From positions 1-21,779 of the forward strand of contig CAZVWH010000046.1 in NCBI GenBank assembly GCA_964631175.1: 21,779 bases of DNA, in the 5' to 3' direction. Under the pieces are notes generated by a model, which saw nothing but the letters and a program-made list of their open reading frames with translations, was not told where the DNA came from and did no database searches. Positions 7,382 through 14,191 of this stretch are shown here, in pieces. This stretch comes from CAZVWH01 sp964631175. GTDB taxonomy: Bacteria > Planctomycetota > Phycisphaerae > Sedimentisphaerales > Anaerobacaceae. The translations under genes and the position numbers were made by a program. Numbering within the stretch: position 1 is the stretch's first letter; each line of letters opens with the position of its first letter.

Positions 7382-8644
7382 TTGGGAGAGTTTTCCTACA
7401 AAGCGGTTGACAAAGCCGGAGGGCATGTCGCGGGAACGATAGAAGCTGCCGACCGCAGAAGCGCTGTTGCCGGCTTAGCTGACAGAGGGCAGTTTGTAGT
7501 GGAGCTTGTGGAAAAGACCCGTGCGAAACGTGCTGACGGTGAGAAAAAAGCATCGTTGGACTTAGCTAACGTGGTTAGGTTCGGGTCGAGAAGGATTACA
7601 GGCAAAGATGTTTTAGCTATGACCACTCAGTTAAGCACTGCTTTGCAGGCAGGCCTTCCGCTTCTGAATGGACTCGAGCTTATTCGCGAGCAACAGAACA
7701 AGATAGGAATGAAAGACATGCTCGACGATCTTGTACAAGCGGTTAGTTCGGGACAATCACTCTCAGAGGCTATGGCCAAGCATGAGAGGACTTTCAGTCC
7801 GCTGTATCTGTCGATGATAAGGGTTGGCGAAACAGGCGGCATTCTTGAGCAGACAACAGCCCAGTTGGCAGCGATCTTAAACAGGGATGAGAAAATAAAA
7901 GCAAACATGAAAAATGCCTCGGCATATCCGATTTTTGTTTTGTGCCTTGGGATTGCGTCAGTTGTTATTGTGCTGACATCAATATTGCCAAGGATAATAC
8001 GAACGATAGGAGGCGGGCTTCCAGCTTTGCCGTTGCCGACAAAGATACTGATGGCATTAAGTAACTTTCTCCAGGGTCTTTTTACAACGTTATTCGGCTG
8101 GATTATCATTGCTCTGGTTGCGGCTGGACTATACTATCTAATCAGATGGACGAGGACCGAGGGCAGAATCAAATGGGATGCTTTCAAGCTGAAAATTCCG
8201 ATTTTGGGTTCGGTCTTGCGGTCGATAGCGGTAGGTAGGTTTGCAAGAACGCTTGGAGCACTGACCAAAGGAGGTGTCACTATCCTGGAGGCTCTTGGCG
8301 TTGTTCGCGATACCCTTGGCAATGAATTATTGGGCAGAGAGATTGATACTGTTGCTGAAAAGGTAAAGCGTGGTGAGTCGCTGGCTGGTCCCTTGGGCCA
8401 GTCAGGTTATTTTCCACCATTGCTTGTGCAGATTGTCTCGATAGGTGAGCAGACAGGCAGGCTTGATGAACTGTTACTAAACGCCGCTGAGACTTTCGAT
8501 AGCGAGGCGGACTCGGCTATAAATAGATTCATGGCAATCTTTCCGGCAGTTTTGATATTGCTACTGGCTTTAGTCATAGGCTTTATAATTGCAGCAACTT
8601 TACTGCCAATAGTTGTAATGGAGCTGGGAGCAGGTGCGCTCTGA
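7382..8644 (+). CDS. gspF: Type II secretion inner-membrane platform protein GspF
   Basis: Polytopic membrane protein on which GspE acts to assemble the pseudopilus. It has 420 residues, the usual length. Two homologous cytoplasmic T2SSF domains are visible, about 77-200 (MTTQLSTALQAGLPLLNGLE) and 280-400 (RFARTLGALTKGGVTILEAL), each carrying the typical GE(T/Q)TG(G/R)LxE motif (149-156 and 355-363). Membrane segments lie near 181-203, 235-255 and 386-412. The predicted start is a TTG at 7382 with GGAA 7 nt upstream; no ATG precedes the conserved N-terminus FSYKAVDKAGG, so TTG is the best choice. Confidence 0.95.
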   Translation: MGEFSYKAVDKAGGHVAGTIEAADRRSAVAGLADRGQFVVELVEKTRAKRADGEKKASLDLANVVRFGSRRITGKDVLAMTTQLSTALQAGLPLLNGLELIREQQNKIGMKDMLDDLVQAVSSGQSLSEAMAKHERTFSPLYLSMIRVGETGGILEQTTAQLAAILNRDEKIKANMKNASAYPIFVLCLGIASVVIVLTSILPRIIRTIGGGLPALPLPTKILMALSNFLQGLFTTLFGWIIIALVAAGLYYLIRWTRTEGRIKWDAFKLKIPILGSVLRSIAVGRFARTLGALTKGGVTILEALGVVRDTLGNELLGREIDTVAEKVKRGESLAGPLGQSGYFPPLLVQIVSIGEQTGRLDELLLNAAETFDSEADSAINRFMAIFPAVLILLLALVIGFIIAATLLPIVVMELGAGAL

Positions 8645-8710
8645 TGATAGTTCGTTTCCGGTGTGGTTGGAAATGTATTCACGAAATCGTTCTTTGGGAA
8701 AGGTAGTTAA

Positions 8711-9187
8711 ATGAAACGAAGCAAACAGAAAAGGCCCGTCCCCTCGGCCTCGCTCGGGGCAGGCTTGAGCCGGGTCGAGAGAAAGGCTTTTACCCTTGTT
8801 GAGCTGCTTGTAGTAATCTTAATCATATCTATGCTTGCTGCGTTTGTCGCGCCCAGAATGTTCAAAGGTCTCGGCAAGGCTAAAAGGGATATAGCAAGAG
8901 CCAAAATGGCAATGATAGAGAATGCTCTGGGCAGATTTTATATTCATTGCGGACGATATCCCGACGACTCTGAGGGACTTGAAGCATTAGTCATGTCACC
9001 TCCGGACGTTGAGGAAAAGTGGAACGGACCATACATGAAACATAGCGAGCTGCTTGATCCATGGGAACATCCCTACATTTATGTTGCAGAAGGCCAATAT
9101 AATCCGGGCAGTTTCGATTTGATAAGCTTTGCAGCCGACGGCATGGAAGGCGGGGACGGTGACAACGAAGATATATATAATGATTAG
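8711..9187 (+). CDS. gspG: Major pseudopilin GspG with repeat-derived leader
   Basis: Main subunit of the T2SS pseudopilus. The class III signal is KAFTLVELLVVILIISM, with cleavage expected between A26 and F27 and Glu at +5 (E31). Alanine at -1 replaces the usual glycine. The calcium-site segment near the C-terminus (SFAADGMEGGDGDNEDI) and the DPW motif (LLDPWEHPYIY) are typical of GspG. The mature length of about 132 residues is normal, but the 26-residue leader is long: residues 9-24 (PVPSASLGAGLSRVER) are encoded by a GC-rich palindromic repeat. AAAGG lies 8 nt before the ATG. The following gap of 131 nt to gspH is repeat-rich. Confidence 0.95.
   Translation: MKRSKQKRPVPSASLGAGLSRVERKAFTLVELLVVILIISMLAAFVAPRMFKGLGKAKRDIARAKMAMIENALGRFYIHCGRYPDDSEGLEALVMSPPDVEEKWNGPYMKHSELLDPWEHPYIYVAEGQYNPGSFDLISFAADGMEGGDGDNEDIYND
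8735..8779 (+). repeat. Palindromic repeat inside the gspG leader
   Basis: CCCC (8740-8743) and GGGG (8756-8759) bracket a CTCG-rich core, with GCC and GGC able to extend the stem. It is read in frame as PVPSASLGAGLSRVE. Peptides of this SASLGAGLS type recur in unrelated bacterial proteins, a sign of a dispersed DNA repeat rather than a protein domain. It ends five residues before the predicted cleavage site, so the mature pseudopilin would be unaffected. Confidence 0.6.
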
Positions 9188-9341
9188 CAGATACAGGATA
9201 TACGCAAATGAGCTAAAGTGCCTAAAGTGAGCTAAAGTTATAATTCATAACCTTAGGCACTTCAGTCACTCTAAATTTTCGTCAATTTACACTTTAGGAT
9301 TTATCCGAGAAGCGATATATGAGATACGATATACGAGATAC
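9188..9341. repeat. Repeat-rich gspG-gspH spacer with inverted repeat and heptamer array
   Basis: AAGTGCCTAA (9216-9225) pairs perfectly with TTAGGCACTT (9253-9262). CTAAAGT occurs three times in direct orientation (9213, 9222, 9232) and once inverted (9291-9297). At the end, four 7-nt units GATATAT, GAGATAC, GATATAC, GAGATAC run from 9314 to 9341. The gspH ATG at 9319 lies inside this array, so the first residues of GspH (MRYDIRDT) are repeat-encoded. Confidence 0.7.
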
Positions 9342-9969
9342 AAAATCTGGGTTTACCCCGTTAGAAATCTTTGCCAAGAGCAAAAGTGATGCTTGTCGTG
9401 CTTCCTTTCTAACGGGCTTTACCATTGCCGAGCTACTGTTGGTAGTAGTTATCATTACCCTTATTGGTGGTGTAGGTGGTGGGCTTTATGTAGGGTCATA
9501 CAAGAGAATGTTGGTTGAAAAAGCGGCACGCGATTTCGTGCTTACTGCCAAATATGCAAGGGTAATGGCAATCGAGAAGCAAAAACCATACAAAATGAGA
9601 TTGGACGTCGACAATGGCAGATTTTTGTTAACCACCTCTGAATGGAATGAGCAAACCGAGCAGACAGAATCAGTTATTGTGAGAGACCTTTATTGCAAAC
9701 CTGTTACGTTCGAGGGCGACGTTCAATTTGAGAATATTAAGGTTGCACTAATAGGGTTGGATGAAACGTTTGAGACCGAGGAGACCGAAGAGTCAGAGCA
9801 GGCAATATCTTTTTCACCGACTGGAACTGCCCAGCCGGCTGTAGTTCAAATCGGTGACGGCAAAACGCATTATACTATAACCATTAGTAGTGCGACAGGA
9901 AAAGCGAAGATTTATTTCGGAACGACCGAGAGCTTCAAGGCGGCGACAATTGACCTGGACGAGAGATGA
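9319..9969 (+). CDS. gspH: Minor pseudopilin GspH with an in-frame insertion at the prepilin motif
   Basis: A 216-residue minor pseudopilin of the tip complex. The functional class III signal is G33 followed by FTIAELLLVVVIITLIGG, with Glu at +5 (E38). A second G-F-T occurs at residues 11-13 followed by PLE, so the cleavage motif is duplicated around 22 residues encoded by a palindromic element. The resulting 33-residue leader is far longer than the usual 5-15. The globular part (about 55-216) contains an acidic stretch ETEETEESEQ and the GspH/FimT-like end YTITISSATGKAKIYF. No ATG lies between the two motifs, so the upstream start in the heptamer array is likely; GAGAAG is a weak ribosome site. 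Its stop overlaps the gspI ATG (ATGA). Confidence 0.88.
   Translation: MRYDIRDTKSGFTPLEIFAKSKSDACRASFLTGFTIAELLLVVVIITLIGGVGGGLYVGSYKRMLVEKAARDFVLTAKYARVMAIEKQKPYKMRLDVDNGRFLLTTSEWNEQTEQTESVIVRDLYCKPVTFEGDVQFENIKVALIGLDETFETEETEESEQAISFSPTGTAQPAVVQIGDGKTHYTITISSATGKAKIYFGTTESFKAATIDLDER
9349..9423 (+). mobile_element. 66-bp in-frame palindromic element in gspH (family 2)
   Basis: The 9-nt direct repeats GGGTTTACC (9349-9357) and GGCTTTACC (9415-9423), both coding Gly-Phe-Thr, flank the insert. The arms CCCGTTAGAAA (9357-9367) and TTTCTAACGGG (9406-9416) are perfect inverted repeats. An internal stem TTTGC/GCAAA lies at 9370-9384. The unit length is 66 bp, a multiple of three without stop codons. 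A second copy of the same length and position is in gspJ. Confidence 0.8.
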
Positions 9970-10379
9970 CAATATCCCTAAAGAAACAAAATAGAGGTTT
10001 TAATCTGGTTGAGACACTTGTGGCCAGCGTTATTCTTTCGAGTGCTGTTTTAACGGTTGCAGCGATAAGTACAAGAGCCTTAACCGGCACAAAGCTCAAT
10101 AGGCAGTATGAGATTGCAGCTTCATTGATTGATAAACAGCTTGCTTTGATTGATTATATTGGTATCGATGAATTCATCGAAGCCGGACAAACGGAGGGAG
10201 TTTTTGATGAGTTTGAGCCGGCATACTATTGGCAAATTGCTACTGAGTACCAGTACATTGATAGTCTTTATCTCGTGACTATGAAGGTTACTTGGATGGA
10301 GCATAATCGTCCCTATAGTATTACGGTTGATACAATGCTTGATGGAGTAAGCATGTATGCTGATGTTGGCTCGCAGTAG
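9966..10379 (+). CDS. gspI: Minor pseudopilin GspI
   Basis: A 137-residue minor pseudopilin that nucleates the T2SS tip with GspJ and GspK. The cleavage motif is ordinary: basic leader KKQNRG (G11), then FNLVETLVASVILSSAVLTV with Glu at +5. The body shows the GspI pattern, including a central hydrophobic-polar region and WQIATEYQYIDSLYLVTMKV. The start codon overlaps the gspH stop as ATGA, indicating translational coupling. Unlike gspG, gspH and gspJ it carries no palindromic insert and serves as an internal comparison. Confidence 0.9.
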   Translation: MTISLKKQNRGFNLVETLVASVILSSAVLTVAAISTRALTGTKLNRQYEIAASLIDKQLALIDYIGIDEFIEAGQTEGVFDEFEPAYYWQIATEYQYIDSLYLVTMKVTWMEHNRPYSITVDTMLDGVSMYADVGSQ

Positions 10380-10394
10380 AGTGATTACAGTAAT

Positions 10395-11098
10395 ATGTAT
10401 TTGAAGAAAACCGGTTTTACCCCGTTAGATATTCTTGTCGAAGGCAAGAGAGGCACCTCCGCAGCCTTATCTCTAACGGGCTTTACGTTGGTAGAAGTGT
10501 TGGTGGCCTCGACCATAGGGGCGTTTATTGCCTTGGTGGCCGTGGGTACGCTAAGGGCTGTAACAGCCAGCGCCGAGATGGTTGAAAACAATATTGATGA
10601 AGCGGCCGAGGTAAGATTTGCATCGAATACAATCGCTCGAGACCTGATCAATATTTATCACGACCCAAACAATCAAAATGTAAAATTCATTGGGCTAATC
10701 GAAGAGTCGGGACAAGGCAATGTTAGTTATTTGGTTTTTTACACCGTAAGCAGGGCAAAAGCCAGAATTGGCCAACCTGAAGGAGATGTGTATGAAGTGG
10801 AATATTATCTCATGAAGGACGAAGCCAATTCGGTGTTAATGAGGCGATACTGGCCGAATCCTGATCGGCAGGAATCCGAGCCACGTGGGCTTTTATCTGT
10901 GCTTGCTGAAGACATCGATGTTTTCCAGGTTAGATACTTTGACGGCGAGGAATGGTCTTATGAGTGGCCGGAAGAGATGGAGGTTTTGCCTCAGTTGGTG
11001 GAGGTAAATATAGTGGCGGTACAATCAGGGCAGGTAAAACCGATCATGGTTTCTTTTATGGTGAAATTCGTCAGATCCGCAAATATGACGAGTGTTAT
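10395..11098 (+). CDS. gspJ: Minor pseudopilin GspJ, 3' end lost in gap, with in-frame insertion
   Basis: The first 234 codons are visible before the N gap. The functional signal is G29 then FTLVEVLVASTIGAFIALVA, with Glu at +5 (E34). An extra G-F-T at residues 7-9, followed by PLD, lies exactly 22 residues earlier, as in GspH. The body fits GspJ: N-terminal long helix, a VxYYLMKDEANSVLMRRYW-type strand region near 136-155, and an end-domain segment VLAEDIDVFQVRYFDGEEW near 169-187. It begins 15 nt after the gspI stop with no clear Shine-Dalgarno. Only the last residues and stop are missing if the gap is short. Confidence 0.88.
10413..10487 (+). mobile_element. 66-bp in-frame palindromic element in gspJ (family 2)
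   Basis: The direct repeats GGTTTTACC (10413-10421) and GGCTTTACG (10479-10487), both coding Gly-Phe-Thr, flank the insert. Arms are CCCGTTAGA (10421-10429) and TCTAACGGG (10472-10480). The inner stem TCTTGTC/GGCAAGA (10433-10449) with a GAA loop sits at the same place as in the gspH copy, and paired positions differ between copies in a compensatory way (T-A there, C-G here). Length is again 66 bp. Confidence 0.8.
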
Positions 11099-11198
11099 NN
11101 NNNNNNNNNNNNNNNNNNNNNNNNNNNNNNNNNNNNNNNNNNNNNNNNNNNNNNNNNNNNNNNNNNNNNNNNNNNNNNNNNNNNNNNNNNNNNNNNNN
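11099..11198. other. Scaffold gap of exactly 100 N
   Basis: One hundred unspecified bases, a common placeholder for unknown gap length. It removes the gspJ 3' end and the gspK 5' end. Repeats in this operon may explain the assembly break. Any open frame read through it is an artefact. Confidence 0.98.
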
Positions 11199-11199
11199 T

Positions 11200-12486
11200 G
11201 ACAAAAAAGGTCTTGTTCTTGTAACAGTGCTGTGGCTAATGGTAATCCTCATGGCGATTGTTGCAACTGTCGGACGTAACAGCCGGCTCGATACAAAGGT
11301 CAGCCTCTCAACGACGGAGGAGCTTAGATGCAAGTGGGCCTGCCGAGCGGGCATAGAAAAAGCTATTGGTGTGCTTTACGAGGATTTAAGAGAAAGCGAC
11401 TGCCTGACGGATTTGTGGAGTGATAATGAGGAAGATTTTAACGATATTATGTTGACCGGAGGTAGGTTCACTGTTCGAGCTGTTGATGAAGCGAGCAAGC
11501 TGAATATAAACACTGCTACCAGAGGACAGCTTTTAGCGTTGCCGAACATGGTTGAAGACGTAGCCGATGCGATAATTGACTGGCGGGACAAGGATGACAC
11601 GCCGCGTCCTGGAGGTGCCGAGGCGGGATATTATGAGAACCTGCAGTTTAGATATGTGGCGCGGAACGGCCCTTTCAGAACTATACGTGAGCTACTCATG
11701 GTCAAAGGCGTGTCTGAAGAGTTTTTTTTTGGAGAAGACACAAACTTCAATGGCCGATTAGACTATAATGAAAGAGATGGTGACGCCAGTCCACCACATG
11801 ATGACGAGGACAGTGAGTTAGATCCGGGCTGGATTGCATATTTGACATGTTATTCCTACGACAATAATACGGATGCCGACGGCAACAGCAGAGTCAACAT
11901 CAATAACGCCGAAGAAAGACAATTGCAAAACTCTTTGAGTATAACAGGATCTCAAGCCAGATGGATTGTCGAGAACCGACCGAATAATGGATACCAGAGT
12001 ATTGCTGATTTGATAAATAACAACAGCCCAAAACAGCCTCAAAGGAGTTCCGGTAGAGATTCGGACGAGGCTGAGCCTATGGATTTGCAAACATTCTCTC
12101 AGATAGCGGATATGATAACAGTCAGTAGCGAGCAAAGGATACTTGGTAGGGTGAATGTCAATACGGCATCGGAGGATGTACTGACTGCTTTGCTGGGTGG
12201 CGGCGATACGGCTGTCTTAGTCGCTCAGGATATAATAGCATATAGAGAAGGTTTGATGTACGGGATGCAGAGCATTGCGGAGTTATTGCAGACGGTGAGC
12301 ATTGATAAGTTTAAGAGTATTGCAAATTTTATAACAACACGTTCAAACGTCTATACCACTCGTTGTGTTGCCACAGCCGACAGAGGCCAAACCGATGGGC
12401 TGTCGCTTCAGACAGAAGCAGTGGTAGATAGAAGTACGAGCCCTTATGGGATACTTTATTGGTATCAAGGAGCATCCTTACGATGA
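11200..12486 (+). CDS. gspK: Pseudopilin GspK, 5' end lost in gap
   Basis: Large minor pseudopilin that caps the T2SS tip; 428 codons plus stop are visible. The sequence enters at DKKG followed by LVLVTVLWLMVILMAIVAT, the GspK-type cleavage region, which lacks the Glu at +5 of other pseudopilins. Two helix-hairpin-helix-like units typical of GspK are seen: KLNINTATRGQLLALPNM and RVNVNTASEDVLTALLGG, with a third variant RVNINNAEERQLQNSL between them. A calcium-loop pattern DTNFNGRLDYNE (coded at 11737-11772) fits the EF-hand spacing DxNxNGxxDxxE. A run of nine T at 11722-11730 encodes three Phe. Its stop overlaps the gspL start (ATGA). Confidence 0.9.
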   Translation, partial: DKKGLVLVTVLWLMVILMAIVATVGRNSRLDTKVSLSTTEELRCKWACRAGIEKAIGVLYEDLRESDCLTDLWSDNEEDFNDIMLTGGRFTVRAVDEASKLNINTATRGQLLALPNMVEDVADAIIDWRDKDDTPRPGGAEAGYYENLQFRYVARNGPFRTIRELLMVKGVSEEFFFGEDTNFNGRLDYNERDGDASPPHDDEDSELDPGWIAYLTCYSYDNNTDADGNSRVNINNAEERQLQNSLSITGSQARWIVENRPNNGYQSIADLINNNSPKQPQRSSGRDSDEAEPMDLQTFSQIADMITVSSEQRILGRVNVNTASEDVLTALLGGGDTAVLVAQDIIAYREGLMYGMQSIAELLQTVSIDKFKSIANFITTRSNVYTTRCVATADRGQTDGLSLQTEAVVDRSTSPYGILYWYQGASLR

Positions 12487-14168
12487 GCAATAGCGCAAAT
12501 GATCCTCAGACAAAGCTGTCCCCATTCTTGCTTTCGCCTGCCCCCGCGTCTCCCGACGCAAGGCGGGGCGGCGGGCAAGAAAGCATGGGGATGCGCAGCG
12601 TGGCTAACGCCATTGCGATAACGCAAGAGGAAAAAGGGCTTAAAGCTGTGCAAATCTGCAGACAAAGCAACGCCTTTGAGCTGCTTTGGGCAAAAAGCAG
12701 TGAAGACAGTAATGCAAATTGGCGGCCTTTTGCAGCCGAATGCGGTTTGTCCGTTGGGCTGACGGGACAAGAACAAATTGATGGGGACAAGACAACTGTG
12801 ATTGGTTTTAACTCGGCAGGCGTAGCTTTTTATCATCTTGGTTTACCATCAGCCAAAGAAGATGAAATTGCAGCGATGATTAGAATGCAGGCTGAAACTT
12901 TGCTGCCGTTGCCGGCTGAGCAAATGGAGCTGACCTGGCGAGCCGGACGGCTGCAGAACGGCAAAGTGCCAGTAACTGTAGCGGCTGCAAGGAAGGATTA
13001 CCTCCAAAAGTTCGTGCAGAATGTGCGCGGTCTTAACCCGGCAAAAATACTATTAGATTGTGAAGGAATGATAAAAGCATGGAACGAGCTTTTTGCCGGA
13101 AATGAAAAAGACGCAGTAGTTGTGAGCCTGTCAGCACGAAGTATGCAGGTTTGTCTGGTTGAGGGTCAAAGATTGAGCAACTCTATTGTCTTAGATATGG
13201 GGACGGAAGATTTTGTAGAGCTGGCTGACTCGATGGAAGGCGGGCAGGATTCCGCGGATAAAGTTGAACCGGAGCAAACAGAAACTACCGAAAGATTCAT
13301 CCGGGATATCGCAAGTGCCCTGGAGGTGTTTGGTGATTCGCAGCCCCCATCCTCGCTCCCCGCTTCCGCGGGGACAAGTGGCGCAAGCCATGCTGCGCAT
13401 TTACCCCTGCGAAGGCAGGGGCAAGAAAGCACGGGACTAAGTAGGCCGATTTTTGTGCTCTCGAATGGCGATAGGGTGATGAGGGTAGTGGTTTCTTGTC
13501 TTAGATCGGCAGGCTTGGATGCAAGAGAAGCTTTACCACAGATTCGGAAAATAAGTACACAAACAGAATTTGGGATTAAACAGTTATACGAGTATAGAGT
13601 GCCGATCGGTCTTGCAATGATGGCTCTTGAGAGGCCCACTGATGGTCTTAGTCTGTTTGAGCGTTTGTATAGGCCGGCTGGGCTGGTGGAAAAGAAGTCC
13701 GTATTGTATTCACCAAAAATAACAGCGGCGATTGCAGCGGTGATGCTGGCTGTGTTTGTTATTGTTTCTTATGCGATTGACCTTGCAACTCCAGGTGCGA
13801 TCGAAAAGCGTTTGCAAACCACAGATCCGAGCGCGGATATCGATTTGCTAATGCAAAGGCAAAAATTAATTAAGACCGTCGCGTCGGAACGGCCGAATTT
13901 GCTTGAACTTCTGAAACAAGTATCTGAAAGCGGTGACAGCGGGGTAAAGCTGGACAGTTTTCATTTTAAGAAGGGCCAGCTTGTAAGCATAGCCGGACAA
14001 ACAAAAACTCCTGACCAAATATACAGATTCCAGGAGGCTTTAATGGACAAAAAGGGCATAAAACAGGTAAAGATTCAAAACACATCTACTGACAGTAAAA
14101 GCAAACAGATCAAGTTTAATATGACTTTTCATTATAAGAATTTCACCCAAAAGGCAGCTCGATTGTAG
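12483..14168 (+). CDS. gspL: Type II secretion protein GspL (PilM/PilN-like) with two repeat-derived inserts
   Basis: Bitopic inner-membrane protein linking GspE to the assembly platform; 561 residues. Residues about 38-400 form an actin-like PilM/GspL cytoplasmic domain (LPSAKEDEIAAMIRMQAETL, LPLPAEQMEL, AVVVSLSARSMQVCLVEG). One membrane segment lies near 413-433, followed by a PilN-like periplasmic part with a ferredoxin-like end (QVKIQNTSTDSKSKQIKF). The start at 12483 has AAGGAG 10 nt upstream and overlaps the gspK stop, so it is preferred over the in-frame GTG at 12459. Residues 13-37 and about 288-318 are Pro/Ser/Arg/Gly-rich, unlike the rest, and coincide with palindromic DNA elements. 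The assignment is good for the operon role; the sequence is divergent. Confidence 0.85.
   Translation: MSNSANDPQTKLSPFLLSPAPASPDARRGGGQESMGMRSVANAIAITQEEKGLKAVQICRQSNAFELLWAKSSEDSNANWRPFAAECGLSVGLTGQEQIDGDKTTVIGFNSAGVAFYHLGLPSAKEDEIAAMIRMQAETLLPLPAEQMELTWRAGRLQNGKVPVTVAAARKDYLQKFVQNVRGLNPAKILLDCEGMIKAWNELFAGNEKDAVVVSLSARSMQVCLVEGQRLSNSIVLDMGTEDFVELADSMEGGQDSADKVEPEQTETTERFIRDIASALEVFGDSQPPSSLPASAGTSGASHAAHLPLRRQGQESTGLSRPIFVLSNGDRVMRVVVSCLRSAGLDAREALPQIRKISTQTEFGIKQLYEYRVPIGLAMMALERPTDGLSLFERLYRPAGLVEKKSVLYSPKITAAIAAVMLAVFVIVSYAIDLATPGAIEKRLQTTDPSADIDLLMQRQKLIKTVASERPNLLELLKQVSESGDSGVKLDSFHFKKGQLVSIAGQTKTPDQIYRFQEALMDKKGIKQVKIQNTSTDSKSKQIKFNMTFHYKNFTQKAARL
12519..12591 (+). mobile_element. 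73-bp palindromic element inside gspL (family 1)
   Basis: Terminal arms TCCCCAT (12519-12525) and ATGGGGA (12585-12591), then GCTTTC/GAAAGC after a TCTT bulge, and a central GCGTC-TCCC-GACGC hairpin. It is close in sequence to the intergenic element at 4600-4673, with a one-base length difference and compensatory changes in the stems. It is read in frame as part of the GspL N-terminus (residues 13-37), just before the actin-like domain. Confidence 0.85.
13345..13435 (+). repeat. Three-hairpin repeat inside gspL
   Basis: Consecutive hairpins are TCCCCGC-ttcc-GCGGGGA (13357-13374), GCGCA/TGCGC (13381-13398) and CCCCTGC-gaag-GCAGGGG (13404-13421). The right end GCAAGAAAGCACGGG resembles the right end of the family 1 copy at 12519-12591, and the left end AGCCCCCA resembles the left end of the copy at 4600. 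It encodes about 31 residues (288-318) in a linker between two conserved parts of the actin-like domain. Confidence 0.7.
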
Positions 14169-14191
14169 AGACGAAGATTAGATAAATTGTC

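Noticed and set aside
9349..9423. The doubled Gly-Phe-Thr as a fusion of two pilin genes
   Set aside because: The first motif lacks the following hydrophobic helix, and the segment between is a palindrome of the same size as in gspJ, so an insertion explains it better.
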